DNA of 23,607 nt from an uncultured Christensenella sp. (GCA_910586345.1 CAJUHC010000022.1:1-23607), one strand, 5' to 3'. Positions 8,598 to 16,342 are shown, counted from the stretch's first letter. The notes: a model not told the origin generated them from the letters alone. A program made the numbers and translations.

Positions 8598-8606
8598 GGA
8601 GAAACT

Positions 8607-9590
8607 ATGAATATCAAAGGCAGGAGTTTTTTAAAGCTTCTCGACTTCACTTCTGAAGAAATCGAGGGCTTGATAGATTTAGCTATCAAATTTAAAAACG
8701 AAAAGAAGAACAAAATACCGCATAAACTTTGCGAAGGAAAGAATATCGCGCTCGTTTTCGAAAAGACGAGCACACGCACCCGCTGTGCGTTCGAGGTCGC
8801 CGCTTCCGATTTGGGAATGCGCGCGGTGTATCTCGACCCGACAGGCTCGCAGATTGGCAAAAAGGAGAGCATAGCCGACACTGCCCGCGTTCTCGGCAGA
8901 ATGTTCGACGGAATCGAATACCGCGGTTTCGGGCAGAGCATAGTCGAAGAACTTGCAAAGTACGCGGGCGTACCCGTATGGAATGGACTTACGAACGAAT
9001 TTCACCCCACTCAGATACTCGCCGATTTTATGACCGTAAAAGAGAGGTTCGGCTCTCTCAAAGGTAAAAAGCTCGTCTTTATGGGCGACGCGAGATACAA
9101 TATGGGCAACTCTCTTATGGTAGGCTGTGCGAAAACGGGTATGCATTTCGTCGCCTGCACCGATACGAAATATTTCCCCGATGCAAAACTTATAGAAGAG
9201 TGCGGAAAAATCGCCGAGAAAACGGGCGCGGTTCTCGAATTTATCCCGGATACAGATAAAGCCGTTGTTGGAGCGGACATAATTTATACCGACGTCTGGG
9301 TTTCTATGGGCGAACCCGACGAAGTTTGGGCAGGGCGGATAAAGGATTTATCGCCTTACCGCGTAACGAAAGAAATTATGTCGAAAGCGGGTAAAAACTG
9401 CGTGTTTATGCATTGCCTGCCCGCGTTCCACGATTTGAAGACTTCCGTCGGCAAAACAGTTTACGATAAATTCGGTATCGACTGTATGGAGGTTACGGAC
9501 GAAGTGTTCGAGAGCGCACAATCCGTTGTGTTCGAAGAAGCCGAGAACAGAATGCATACAATCAAAGCCGTTATGGCGGCGACTTTATAA
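8607..9590 (+). CDS. argF: Ornithine carbamoyltransferase
   Basis: The enzyme makes citrulline from ornithine and carbamoyl phosphate. The 327-residue product has the carbamoyl-phosphate loop STRTR (55-59), HPTQ (133-136), the SMG ornithine motif (233-235) and HCLP (269-272). AAGGAG at 8595-8601 gives a strong ribosome site. It is the last gene of the operon and is followed by a terminator. There is no arginine deiminase or carbamate kinase beside it, so the anabolic role is favoured over the catabolic arcB role. Carbamoyl phosphate synthase genes are not in this window. Confidence 0.96.
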   Translation: MNIKGRSFLKLLDFTSEEIEGLIDLAIKFKNEKKNKIPHKLCEGKNIALVFEKTSTRTRCAFEVAASDLGMRAVYLDPTGSQIGKKESIADTARVLGRMFDGIEYRGFGQSIVEELAKYAGVPVWNGLTNEFHPTQILADFMTVKERFGSLKGKKLVFMGDARYNMGNSLMVGCAKTGMHFVACTDTKYFPDAKLIEECGKIAEKTGAVLEFIPDTDKAVVGADIIYTDVWVSMGEPDEVWAGRIKDLSPYRVTKEIMSKAGKNCVFMHCLPAFHDLKTSVGKTVYDKFGIDCMEVTDEVFESAQSVVFEEAENRMHTIKAVMAATL

Positions 9591-9610
9591 TTTGATATTT
9601 TGATAATTTT

Positions 9611-9654
9611 TCACTCTGCAAGGGCTTACAAGCTTTTGCAGAGTGATATTTTTT
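9611..9654 (+). terminator. Terminator of the arginine operon
   Basis: A perfect 11-bp stem (TCACTCTGCAA at 9611-9621, complement at 9636-9646) with a 14-base loop is followed by TATTTTTT. It lies about 20 bases after argF and closes the operon. Confidence 0.88.
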
Positions 9655-9681
9655 CACAAAATAATTATAATAAAAAATTAT

Positions 9682-9710
9682 TTGACAAAGGGGTTTAGCG
9701 TATATATAAT
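9682..9710 (+). promoter_or_regulatory. Promoter of the regulator-potABCD operon
   Basis: TTGACA (9682-9687), exactly 17 bp, then TATAAT (9705-9710) form a full-consensus promoter predicting a start near 9717. The leader is then about 100 bases and contains two perfect palindromes. Such a strong promoter fits a unit that is held down by a repressor. It is the only good promoter ahead of potABCD. Confidence 0.82.
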
Positions 9711-9755
9711 TTTTTTGTTTATTTTTATTAAACTTTTTGTTTATTTTCTCTAACC

Positions 9756-9772
9756 GTTTAATTAAATTAAAC
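9756..9772. promoter_or_regulatory. Palindrome, candidate operator
   Basis: GTTTAATTAAATTAAAC is a perfect inverted repeat around a central A, in the untranslated leader about 40-55 bases after the predicted start. Flanking AACCG (9752-9756) and CGGTT (9784-9788) add a looser outer dyad. Size and position suit a dimeric HTH regulator such as the PuuR-like protein encoded next; autoregulation is inference. Confidence 0.45.
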
Positions 9773-9792
9773 TGATTGTTTAGCGGTTTTAA

Positions 9793-9808
9793 CGTAAAAA
9801 TTTTTACG
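9793..9808. promoter_or_regulatory. Second palindrome next to the ribosome site
   Basis: CGTAAAAATTTTTACG is a perfect 16-base palindrome ending at the GGCGGAG ribosome site (9808-9814) of the regulator gene. It could be a second operator or, as RNA, a small hairpin that limits translation of the regulator. Both are inference. Confidence 0.4.
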
Positions 9809-9820
9809 GCGGAGCGTGGT

Positions 9821-10354
9821 ATGGAAATAGGAAACAAGATAAAAAGACTGAGGTTACAGCTTAACTTGTCTCAGGCGGAGCTTGCCGACCGATGCGAGTT
9901 GACGAAAGGGTATATATCCCAGCTCGAAAACGATTTGACGTCGCCGTCGATTTCGACGCTCTGCGATATACTTTCGGCGTTGGGCACCGACCTTGCGGAA
10001 TTTTTCAAGCGCGAGGACGACCAGCGGGTTGTTTTTTCCGATGAAGATTTTATAGAAAAGCACGAAAACGGTATGCTGTTGAAATGGATTATACCGAACG
10101 CGCAGAAGAACGAAATGGAGCCCGTGCTCGTCGAGCTTTTACAGGGCGCGTCGACGTCGGACGATTTTCCGCACGAGGGCGAAGAGTTCGGATACGTGTT
10201 AGAGGGTAAAATCTGTATAAAACTCGGTAAAAACAGTTACGTCTGCAAAAAGGGCGAAACGTTTTATTATTCCGCGGACAAGTCGCACGGAATAACAAAC
10301 GGCGGAAAATCTACGGCGAAATTTTTGTGGATTTCTACTCCGCCGAACTTTTAA
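9821..10354 (+). CDS. HTH-XRE/cupin transcriptional regulator, PuuR-like
   Basis: The 177-residue protein has an N-terminal XRE helix-turn-helix (about 6-62, with LSQAELADRCELTKGYISQL as the recognition part) and a C-terminal cupin sensor (about 105-172) with both cupin motifs: HEGEEFGYVLEGKICIKLG (118-136) and GETFYYSADKSHGI (145-158). Relatives of this architecture (PuuR and others) sense small metabolites and control polyamine or amino-acid genes. The ATG at 9821 has GGCGGAG six bases upstream; a TTG 15 codons earlier lies within the palindromic leader and is rejected. Only 23 bases separate it from potA, so it is probably the first gene of the polyamine uptake operon and controls it. The ligand is not shown by sequence; spermidine or putrescine is the natural guess. 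Confidence 0.85.
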   Translation: MEIGNKIKRLRLQLNLSQAELADRCELTKGYISQLENDLTSPSISTLCDILSALGTDLAEFFKREDDQRVVFSDEDFIEKHENGMLLKWIIPNAQKNEMEPVLVELLQGASTSDDFPHEGEEFGYVLEGKICIKLGKNSYVCKKGETFYYSADKSHGITNGGKSTAKFLWISTPPNF

Positions 10355-10377
10355 TCGTCAATACAGGAGAAAATAAA

Positions 10378-11892
10378 ATGAGCCAAAGCAAAAACATCAT
10401 TGAATTAACCGACGTCAAAAAGGTATACGATAACGATACGGTAGCGGTCGACAGCTTTAATCTCGAAGTGAAAAAGGGTGAGTTCGTCACTTTTTTAGGA
10501 CCTTCGGGGTGCGGCAAGACGACTACTTTAAGAATGATAGCGGGCTTCGAATTACCGACTTCGGGACAGATATTGTTGAACGGCGAGGATATAAGCAATC
10601 TTCCTCCCAACAAGCGTCCCGTAAATACCGTTTTTCAGAAATACGCGCTTTTTCCGCATCTGAATATTTACGAAAACATCGCGTTCGGTCTGCGCCTTAA
10701 AAGAATAGAGAATACTTACGTAAACAAAAAGGGCGAAACTTACGTAAAAAAACAGAAACTGACCAAAGCCGAAATCGATAAAAAAGTTAAAAAAGCTCTC
10801 GAAATAGTCGATTTGGAAGGTTTTGAAAAGCGTTCCGTTTCGACGCTTTCCGGCGGACAGCAACAGAGAATAGCCATTGCCCGCGCGATAGTGAACGAAC
10901 CCGAGATACTTCTTTTGGACGAGCCTTTGGGCGCGCTCGATTTGAAAATGCGCAAAGAAATGCAGATTGAGCTTAAAAAAATGCACAAAAAGCTCGGCAT
11001 AACTTTTATTTACGTAACGCACGACCAGGAAGAGGCGCTGACCCTTTCCGATAAAATCGTCGTTATAAACGACGGCGAAATTCAGCAGATTGGTACTCCC
11101 GACGAGATATACAACGAACCCGTAAATACTTTCGTTGCGGACTTTATAGGCGAAAGCAATATTTTCAACGGCACGGTAGTGGGCAAGTTAAAAGTAAAAT
11201 TCTGCGGTGCTACTTTCGATTGCCTTGACGATTACGAAATCAACCAGCTTGTAGACGTCGTCGTGCGTCCCGAGGATATAAAAATATGCTCTCCCGCGGA
11301 GGGGCGGCTTAAAGGCAAAGTCATATCTTCTATATTTAAGGGCGTTCACTACGAAATAACCGTAGCGATAGGGAAATTCGAAATAATCATACAAAGCACG
11401 TCTACCGCGCCCGTGGGAAGCGTTATCGGACTGAGAATAGAACCCGACGGAATACACCTTATGGAAAAGGTCTATACGGTCAACAGGTACGACGGAGTTA
11501 TCACCAAGACGAACAAAGTCGAATTCGGAGACGGAGAATTCGAGTGCGACGTAACACAGCTTTACGCGGGTTCGTCGCTCGACGAGGAAGGTTATCTCAT
11601 AACCGCGCAGGGCGAAAAAACCGACCTTGCAGGTACGGAAGTCAACGTCGAAGTGGATACGCACGATATTATTATGACCGACGATATTTCGGCGGGCGGA
11701 GCGCAGGGCAACATTATTTCGATGATTTACAAGGGCGACCATTACCGTTATATCGTAAGAACGGAAGAAAACGAGGAGGATTACGTTTTGTCCTGTCCCG
11801 ATTTATGGAATACGGGCGACTTGGTCGGTATAATAATTCCTAAGGAGAAAATCAAAATTTCCTTAAAACACGACGGAGAGAACGACAGATGA
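10378..11892 (+). CDS. potA: Spermidine/putrescine ABC importer ATPase, with extended C terminus
   Basis: This is the energising subunit of the polyamine importer. The nucleotide-binding domain has Walker A GPSGCGKTT (41-49), Q-loop Q87, signature LSGGQQQR (157-164), Walker B ILLLDEP (177-183) and H-loop H215. A TOBE-type domain follows (about 260-365). Two oddities: an extra charged loop of about 20 residues (110-129) between Q-loop and signature, and about 135 extra C-terminal residues (370-504) that repeat the TOBE pattern; compare KGKVISSIFKGVHYEITV (312-329) with QGNIISMIYKGDHYRYIV (443-460). The product is 504 residues against the usual 350-380. The ATG follows AGGAGA by seven bases; the frame upstream runs inside the regulator gene. 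It overlaps potB by ATGA. Confidence 0.93.
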   Translation: MSQSKNIIELTDVKKVYDNDTVAVDSFNLEVKKGEFVTFLGPSGCGKTTTLRMIAGFELPTSGQILLNGEDISNLPPNKRPVNTVFQKYALFPHLNIYENIAFGLRLKRIENTYVNKKGETYVKKQKLTKAEIDKKVKKALEIVDLEGFEKRSVSTLSGGQQQRIAIARAIVNEPEILLLDEPLGALDLKMRKEMQIELKKMHKKLGITFIYVTHDQEEALTLSDKIVVINDGEIQQIGTPDEIYNEPVNTFVADFIGESNIFNGTVVGKLKVKFCGATFDCLDDYEINQLVDVVVRPEDIKICSPAEGRLKGKVISSIFKGVHYEITVAIGKFEIIIQSTSTAPVGSVIGLRIEPDGIHLMEKVYTVNRYDGVITKTNKVEFGDGEFECDVTQLYAGSSLDEEGYLITAQGEKTDLAGTEVNVEVDTHDIIMTDDISAGGAQGNIISMIYKGDHYRYIVRTEENEEDYVLSCPDLWNTGDLVGIIIPKEKIKISLKHDGENDR

Positions 11893-12686
11893 GAAAACTC
11901 CGTTTCAGCAGAAGCCAGTTATGTATACCGTACGCGGCGTTTCTGATTCTGTTCGTGATAGCTCCGTTGTTCGTTATAGTTTATTATGCGTTCACAAACG
12001 GGCAGGGACAGTTCACTTTCAGTAATTTTTTAAATTTCTTTGCGAGCACTAATACTCTCGGAACTCTTTTGTACAGTTTCGCTTTGGCGGCGGTTACGAC
12101 GCTCGTATGTCTTGCAATCGCTTATCCGACGGCTTATATTCTAGCGAGGAGCGGTTTAAAAAAGAAATACGTTCTTTTAATGCTGTTCGTTCTGCCTATG
12201 TGGATAAACTTTACGTTGAGAATTACGGCGCTTAAAGAAATTCTTTCGTTAATAGAGGGAAATATTTCGGCTTATCCTTTTTTGAATTCCGTAATAGGTA
12301 TGACTTACGATTTCCTGCCGTTTATGATTCTGCCCTTATACACTTCGCTTTTAAAGCTCGATAACAGTCTTTTGGAAGCGGCGGCGGATTTGGGCGCGGA
12401 CAAGTTTACGGTATTTCTGAGAGTGACGCTTCCGCTTTCAGTCCCCGGAATTATCAGCGGAATGACGATGGTGTTACTGCCCTCTATGACGAACTACGTC
12501 GTTTTGGATATGCTCTATAACAGCACTTATATTATGGGCAGTCTTATAGGCAGTTATTTCAGCGCGTACGATTGGAACAACGGTTCGCTTATTTCGCTCG
12601 TACTGCTCGTTATCATACTTATCGTAACACTCGTTACAAACCGTTTCAGCGATAAGGACGCAGGGGCAAGGGGGGCGGTATTATGA
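11889..12686 (+). CDS. potB: Spermidine/putrescine ABC importer permease 1
   Basis: The 265-residue membrane protein has about six hydrophobic segments: near residues 12-34, 60-87, 93-110, 135-155, 185-210 and 232-252. The permease EAA loop, which docks with the ATPase, is at 163-187 (EAAADLGADKFTVFLRVTLP and following). The ribosome site GGAGAG (11875-11880) lies inside the end of potA and the ATG overlaps the potA stop. It pairs with PotC to form the membrane channel. Positively charged MRKLRFSR at the start fits an N-in topology. Confidence 0.93.
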   Translation: MRKLRFSRSQLCIPYAAFLILFVIAPLFVIVYYAFTNGQGQFTFSNFLNFFASTNTLGTLLYSFALAAVTTLVCLAIAYPTAYILARSGLKKKYVLLMLFVLPMWINFTLRITALKEILSLIEGNISAYPFLNSVIGMTYDFLPFMILPLYTSLLKLDNSLLEAAADLGADKFTVFLRVTLPLSVPGIISGMTMVLLPSMTNYVVLDMLYNSTYIMGSLIGSYFSAYDWNNGSLISLVLLVIILIVTLVTNRFSDKDAGARGAVL

Positions 12687-13480
12687 AAAAAGCTTTTCAG
12701 ATAGGCTGGCTCGCCTTGGTTCTGTTGTTTATTTACGTGCCCGTACTCGTGCTTGCCGTTTACAGCTTTACCGACGCTTCGATGGTCGGCGGAAGCGTTA
12801 GCGGGGTTTCGTTTGAAAACTACTTAAACCTTTTCAGAAACGAAGAACTCAGAAATATGATTTTCGGAACGCTGATTCTTGCAGTAGTATGCGCAGGTAT
12901 ATCTACCGTGCTGGCTACTTTCGGAGCGATAGGCGCGTTTTATTCCAAGAGAGTTTCCAAAACGCTCTTAAATACCGCAAATCAGGTTCCCGTAGTCAAC
13001 GCGGATATAGTTACGGGTTTTTCGATATGTATTCTTCTGATAGTGATATTGAGGGTAAGCAAGGATACTTTCATACCTCTCGGAATAGGGCACGTAGTTC
13101 TGACCGCGCCGTTCGTGTATCTTTCTATACTGCCCAAACTCAAACAGATGGACAACAGTTTATACGAAGCCGCGCTCGATTTGGGCGCGACGCCTGCGCA
13201 GGCGCTCTTCAAAGTCGTTATTCCTCAGCTTGTTCCGGGAATTCTTTCGGGCTTTATGCTCGCGGTAACTTTGTCGCTTGACGATTATTTCATAACTACT
13301 TATACCAAACCTTCTACTTTCGATACTATAAGCACTTATGTCGTAAACGCGACGAAAGGCAGTCAGACCGAAGTCAAAACCGCGCTTTGGGCGCTTTCCA
13401 CGCTGATATTTATTATAGTAATCGTTGCCGTGGTATTGATGAACGTTTTGGGCAACAGAAAAAGGGAGGTGCGCAAATGA
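12683..13480 (+). CDS. potC: Spermidine/putrescine ABC importer permease 2
   Basis: This 265-residue permease has about six hydrophobic segments and the EAA loop at 162-186 (EAALDLGATPAQALFKVVIP and following), diverged from that of PotB but in the same place. It starts in an ATGA overlap with potB behind a purine-rich GGGGGG run. The fourth to fifth segments (about 105-150) surround PVVNADIVTG, a stretch typical of the PotC side. It forms the heterodimeric channel with PotB. Its stop overlaps the start of potD. Confidence 0.93.
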   Translation: MKKAFQIGWLALVLLFIYVPVLVLAVYSFTDASMVGGSVSGVSFENYLNLFRNEELRNMIFGTLILAVVCAGISTVLATFGAIGAFYSKRVSKTLLNTANQVPVVNADIVTGFSICILLIVILRVSKDTFIPLGIGHVVLTAPFVYLSILPKLKQMDNSLYEAALDLGATPAQALFKVVIPQLVPGILSGFMLAVTLSLDDYFITTYTKPSTFDTISTYVVNATKGSQTEVKTALWALSTLIFIIVIVAVVLMNVLGNRKREVRK

Positions 13481-14976
13481 AAAAATTTTTAAGCGTATTT
13501 GTTTCCGTTTTGTTTGCCTGCGCTTTGCCTTTAACGCTTGCAGGCTGTTCGGAAAGTGCGGAAACAGTGGTTCTGAGGGTATGCAGTTGGGAAGAATACA
13601 TCGACCTCGGAGATTGGGACGAGGGAGAGATTATCGACCTTGAAAGCGGGGATATTTTCGGCAAAAACTCAATGGTGGACGACTTCACCGAATGGTTCAA
13701 TTCAAAGTACGATTTTAAAGTGAAAGTCGAATATTCCACTTTCGGAACGAACGAAGATTTATACAACCGTTTAAGCCTCGGCGACGAATACGACTTGGTG
13801 TGTCCGTCGGATTATATGATAATGAAACTCTTGGCAGAGGAAAAAATTCAGAAATATTCGCCGCGGTTTTTCGAGGAAAACGACGAAAATCATTACGACA
13901 ATTTTGTTTCTCCGTATATAAAAAATATGTTCGAAAATTACGGCTGGGACGAATACGCTGCTTGTTATATGTGGGGAACCACGGGGCTTGTGTACAATCC
14001 CGAAAAGATTGAGAATACCGCAGACGTTTCGACCTGGAAGATTCTTTCAGACGAAAACTATAAAAGACAGGTTACAATCAAGGACAACGTGCGCGATGCG
14101 TATTTCGCTACGCTCGGAATAATAAACGGAGAAGAACTCAAAGCGGGCGTTGGCGACGGAAGAAGAAGCGAACTTTTAAATGATACGGACAATGCAACGA
14201 TTGCAAAAGCCGAGGACGTTTTGAAGCAAATCAAAGAAAACGTTTATTCTTTCGAAACGGACGCTGGAAAGTCGGATATGGTGACGGGCAAAGTCCTCGC
14301 AAACTATCAATGGTCGGGCGATGCGGTGTATATAATGGACGAAGCGGAGAGCGACGACAGCGAAACGGAACTTTGGTATTCCGTTCCCGACGAGTGCACG
14401 AATCTGTGGTTCGACGGCTGGGTAATGTTAAAGGACGGAATCGGCGGAAACGAACAGAAACAGACTGCGGCGGAAGCGTTCGTAAACTTTTTGTCCAGAC
14501 CCGATAACGCAGTTAGAAATATGTATTATATAGGCTATACTTCGGCTATTGCGGGCGATATGGTTTACGATTATATGGAGTGGAACTACGGCGCGGAGGA
14601 AGAAGCGGAGGAAACGCTCGAATATGATTTAAGTTATTTTTTCGGCGGAGAACGCATACTTACGGCGGATGCGGCTGACTTCGGGAGAGACGGAGAAAAA
14701 ATAAACCGCGGAAGGCAGTTATTTGCGCAGTACCCTCCGCAGAACGTAATCGACAGAAGCGTAGTTATGCTTGATTTCGGAGATAAACTCGGCGAGATAA
14801 ACCAGATGTGGATAAACGTGCGCTGTCTCGATTTGAAGGATATTTCACCCGCGGTAATAGGTATTACCGCCGCCGTAATAGGCGTGATAGTTATAGCCGT
14901 GTTGCTGTATGCGTTCAGGTATAAACTGTTTATAAATTATAAACCAAAAAAAGGTTACGAAAAGTCTGATAAATAA
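13477..14976 (+). CDS. potD: Spermidine/putrescine-binding lipoprotein with C-terminal membrane helix
   Basis: This is the extracellular substrate receptor. The 499-residue protein has a lipoprotein signal peptide with lipobox LAGC (cysteine 24), then a periplasmic-binding-type core: CSWEEYID (36-43), the conserved YSTFGTNEDLY segment (about 90-100), SDYM and WFDGWVML, the last in the position of polyamine-contacting Trp/Asp residues in PotD. It is about 140 residues longer than E. coli PotD. Extra parts are an acidic insertion after WEEYID and a C-terminal tail with a strongly hydrophobic stretch (about 457-479) followed by basic residues, which looks like a second membrane anchor. The start follows GGGAGGT by six bases and overlaps the potC stop. 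It is the last gene before a terminator. Confidence 0.9.
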   Translation: MKKFLSVFVSVLFACALPLTLAGCSESAETVVLRVCSWEEYIDLGDWDEGEIIDLESGDIFGKNSMVDDFTEWFNSKYDFKVKVEYSTFGTNEDLYNRLSLGDEYDLVCPSDYMIMKLLAEEKIQKYSPRFFEENDENHYDNFVSPYIKNMFENYGWDEYAACYMWGTTGLVYNPEKIENTADVSTWKILSDENYKRQVTIKDNVRDAYFATLGIINGEELKAGVGDGRRSELLNDTDNATIAKAEDVLKQIKENVYSFETDAGKSDMVTGKVLANYQWSGDAVYIMDEAESDDSETELWYSVPDECTNLWFDGWVMLKDGIGGNEQKQTAAEAFVNFLSRPDNAVRNMYYIGYTSAIAGDMVYDYMEWNYGAEEEAEETLEYDLSYFFGGERILTADAADFGRDGEKINRGRQLFAQYPPQNVIDRSVVMLDFGDKLGEINQMWINVRCLDLKDISPAVIGITAAVIGVIVIAVLLYAFRYKLFINYKPKKGYEKSDK

Positions 14977-15012
14977 GTAAGACCCGCGTTTGAACGCGGG
15001 TCTTACGTTTTT
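14977..15012 (+). terminator. Terminator of the pot operon (between convergent genes)
   Basis: A perfect 14-bp stem (GTAAGACCCGCGTT at 14977-14990, complement at 14993-15006) begins directly after the potD stop and is followed by GTTTTT. It lies between potD and the convergent mnmA stop. On the minus strand the tract behind it (TTATTTATC) is moderately T-rich, so it may serve both. Confidence 0.88.
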
Positions 15013-16086
15013 CTAATATATCACGCTGTCGATTACGCCTCCTCCGAGACAGGCTGTTTCGTCGTAGAGGACTGCGTACTGACCTTCGGTCACGGCGCGC
15101 TGCGGGTTTTCGAATTCAACGTAAGCCGTATCTTTTTCAAAACGGACTTTTACTTTCTGTTCGGGCTGGCGGTAGCGGAATTTGGCGGAGCATTCGAAAC
15201 GTTCGGGCAGGGAACAGCCTATCAGATTGATTCCCGAAATACGGCAGGCTTTCGAATAAAGCGGACTTTCGTCGCCGTGCGAAACGTGGAGAATATTATT
15301 TTTCAAATCTTTTCCGATAACGAACCATCTGCCTTCTTCGCCTCGGCGTCCGCCGAGATTGAGGCCTTTGCGCTGACCTATAGTATAATACATAAGTCCT
15401 ATATGTTCGCCTACGGTTCTGCCGTCTGCGTCGACTATTTTTCCCGCTTGCGCAGGCAAATAGTTTTGCAGAAATTTACGGAAATTTCTCTCGCCTATAA
15501 AACATATGCCAGTGGAATCTTTTTTTTCTGCGGTGGAGAGTCCGTTTTCTTCGGCTATTTTTCTGACTTCGCTTTTGGATAGCCCCGAAAGAGGAAAGAG
15601 TACGTTTTCAAGCTGATTTTCTCTCACCTGGTTTAAAAAATAAGTCTGGTCTTTCCCCGTGTCTTTCGCTTTGAGGAGTCTGTGCCTTCCGTCTGAGGTA
15701 TGTTCTATTCCGCAGTAATGTCCTGTCGCTATATAATCCGCGCCCATATTCAGCGCGTATTCGCGGAACGGACCGAACTTTATTTCGCGGTTGCATAAAA
15801 CGTCGGGGTTGGGCGTTCTGCCCGCTTTGTATTCCGAAAGGAAGTATGAGAATACCCGCTCCTGATATTGCTTTGCGAAATTTACGCTGTAATAAGGAAT
15901 ACCGATAGCCGAGCAAACTCTTTGCACGTCGGCAAAATCGTTGTCTGCGCTGCACGCGCCGCGCGCGTCGGTTTCTTCCCAGTTAAGCATATATAGTCCG
16001 ATTACGTTGTAACCTTGGTTTTTTAGTAAGAGCGCGGCGGCGGAGGAATCTACGCCTCCGCTCATACCTACTACTACGGTTTTCAT
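15013..16086 (-). CDS. mnmA: tRNA 2-thiouridylase (wobble U34 thiolation)
   Basis: The enzyme activates U34 of tRNA-Lys, -Glu and -Gln with ATP and inserts sulfur, giving s2U. The 357-residue product has the PP-loop SGGVDSS (9-15), TPNPDVLCNREIKF with catalytic C98 (91-104), the tRNA-contact GHYCG region (122-126) and STGICFIGERNF with the second catalytic cysteine C195 (191-202). YYTIGQRKGL starts the C-terminal beta-barrel part. The ATG at 16086 is chosen because it begins with the family-typical MKTVVVGMSGG; a TTG twelve codons upstream would precede the -10 box. No Shine-Dalgarno is present, and the best promoter places the first transcribed base on or next to this ATG, so the mRNA may be leaderless. 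Confidence 0.95.
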   Translation of the reverse strand: MKTVVVGMSGGVDSSAAALLLKNQGYNVIGLYMLNWEETDARGACSADNDFADVQRVCSAIGIPYYSVNFAKQYQERVFSYFLSEYKAGRTPNPDVLCNREIKFGPFREYALNMGADYIATGHYCGIEHTSDGRHRLLKAKDTGKDQTYFLNQVRENQLENVLFPLSGLSKSEVRKIAEENGLSTAEKKDSTGICFIGERNFRKFLQNYLPAQAGKIVDADGRTVGEHIGLMYYTIGQRKGLNLGGRRGEEGRWFVIGKDLKNNILHVSHGDESPLYSKACRISGINLIGCSLPERFECSAKFRYRQPEQKVKVRFEKDTAYVEFENPQRAVTEGQYAVLYDETACLGGGVIDSVIY

Positions 16087-16092
16087 AAGATA

Positions 16093-16122
16093 ATTATAAC
16101 ACACCCCGTTATAGGTTTGCAA
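16093..16122 (-). promoter_or_regulatory. Promoter of mnmA, leaderless
   Basis: Read on the minus strand: TTGCAA (16122-16117), 18 bp, TATAAT (16098-16093). Six bases separate the -10 box from the A of the mnmA ATG (16086), so transcription is predicted to begin at the start codon. The -35 hexamer is its own reverse complement and is used again by the plus-strand promoter. Confidence 0.6.
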
Positions 16123-16145
16123 TTAAAAACAAAACGTGATATAAT
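16117..16145 (+). promoter_or_regulatory. Promoter of the DUF4250 gene, sharing the -35 box with mnmA
   Basis: TTGCAA (16117-16122), 17 bp, TATAAT (16140-16145) predict a start near 16152, leaving about eight bases before the ATG at 16160. The -35 box is the same six bases used by the mnmA promoter on the other strand. Confidence 0.6.
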
Positions 16146-16159
16146 AACGCGAGTAAATT

Positions 16160-16342
16160 ATGATTCTTCCTACGGATAATTTTATTTTATTGTCGCTTAT
16201 AAATACGAAACTGCGCGACGAATATTCCTCTTTGTCGGAACTCTGCGAAGAGGAAGACGCATCCGAGGATGAAATAATCTCCCGCCTTTCGGCTATGGGA
16301 TACGTCTACAACGAGGCTTTTAATTCGTTTAAGGCTGTATAA
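16160..16342 (+). CDS. DUF4250 family small protein
   Basis: This is a 60-residue acidic protein. Its pattern LPTDNFILLSLINTKLRDEY (3-22) followed by SSLSELCEEEDASEDEIISRL and GYVYNEAFNSF matches what I recall of the DUF4250 family (PF14056), a short, soluble family of unknown role widespread in Clostridia. The predicted structure is mostly helical, with a middle portion that resembles a small helix-turn-helix (SELCEEEDASEDEIISRLSAMGY), so nucleic-acid binding is possible but unproven. The predicted mRNA leader is about eight bases without a Shine-Dalgarno. It lies 14 bases upstream of tRNA-Arg and is divergent from mnmA. The short length and family match support it as real. Confidence 0.8.
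   Translation: MILPTDNFILLSLINTKLRDEYSSLSELCEEEDASEDEIISRLSAMGYVYNEAFNSFKAV

Noticed and set aside
11188..11742. 184-codon minus-strand frame opposite the potA C-terminal extension
   Set aside because: I considered it because the potA extension is unusual, but the plus frame shows conserved TOBE-like repeats and the minus frame shows no recognisable motif or start signal.
13387..13476. Longer potD start inside potC
   Set aside because: It would destroy the lipoprotein signal peptide position; GGGAGGT and the ATG at 13477 are clearly the start.
16087..16122. Longer mnmA start at a TTG twelve codons upstream
   Set aside because: The added residues lie over the promoter -10 and -35 boxes and are not part of the family; MKTVVVGMSGG is the usual N terminus.
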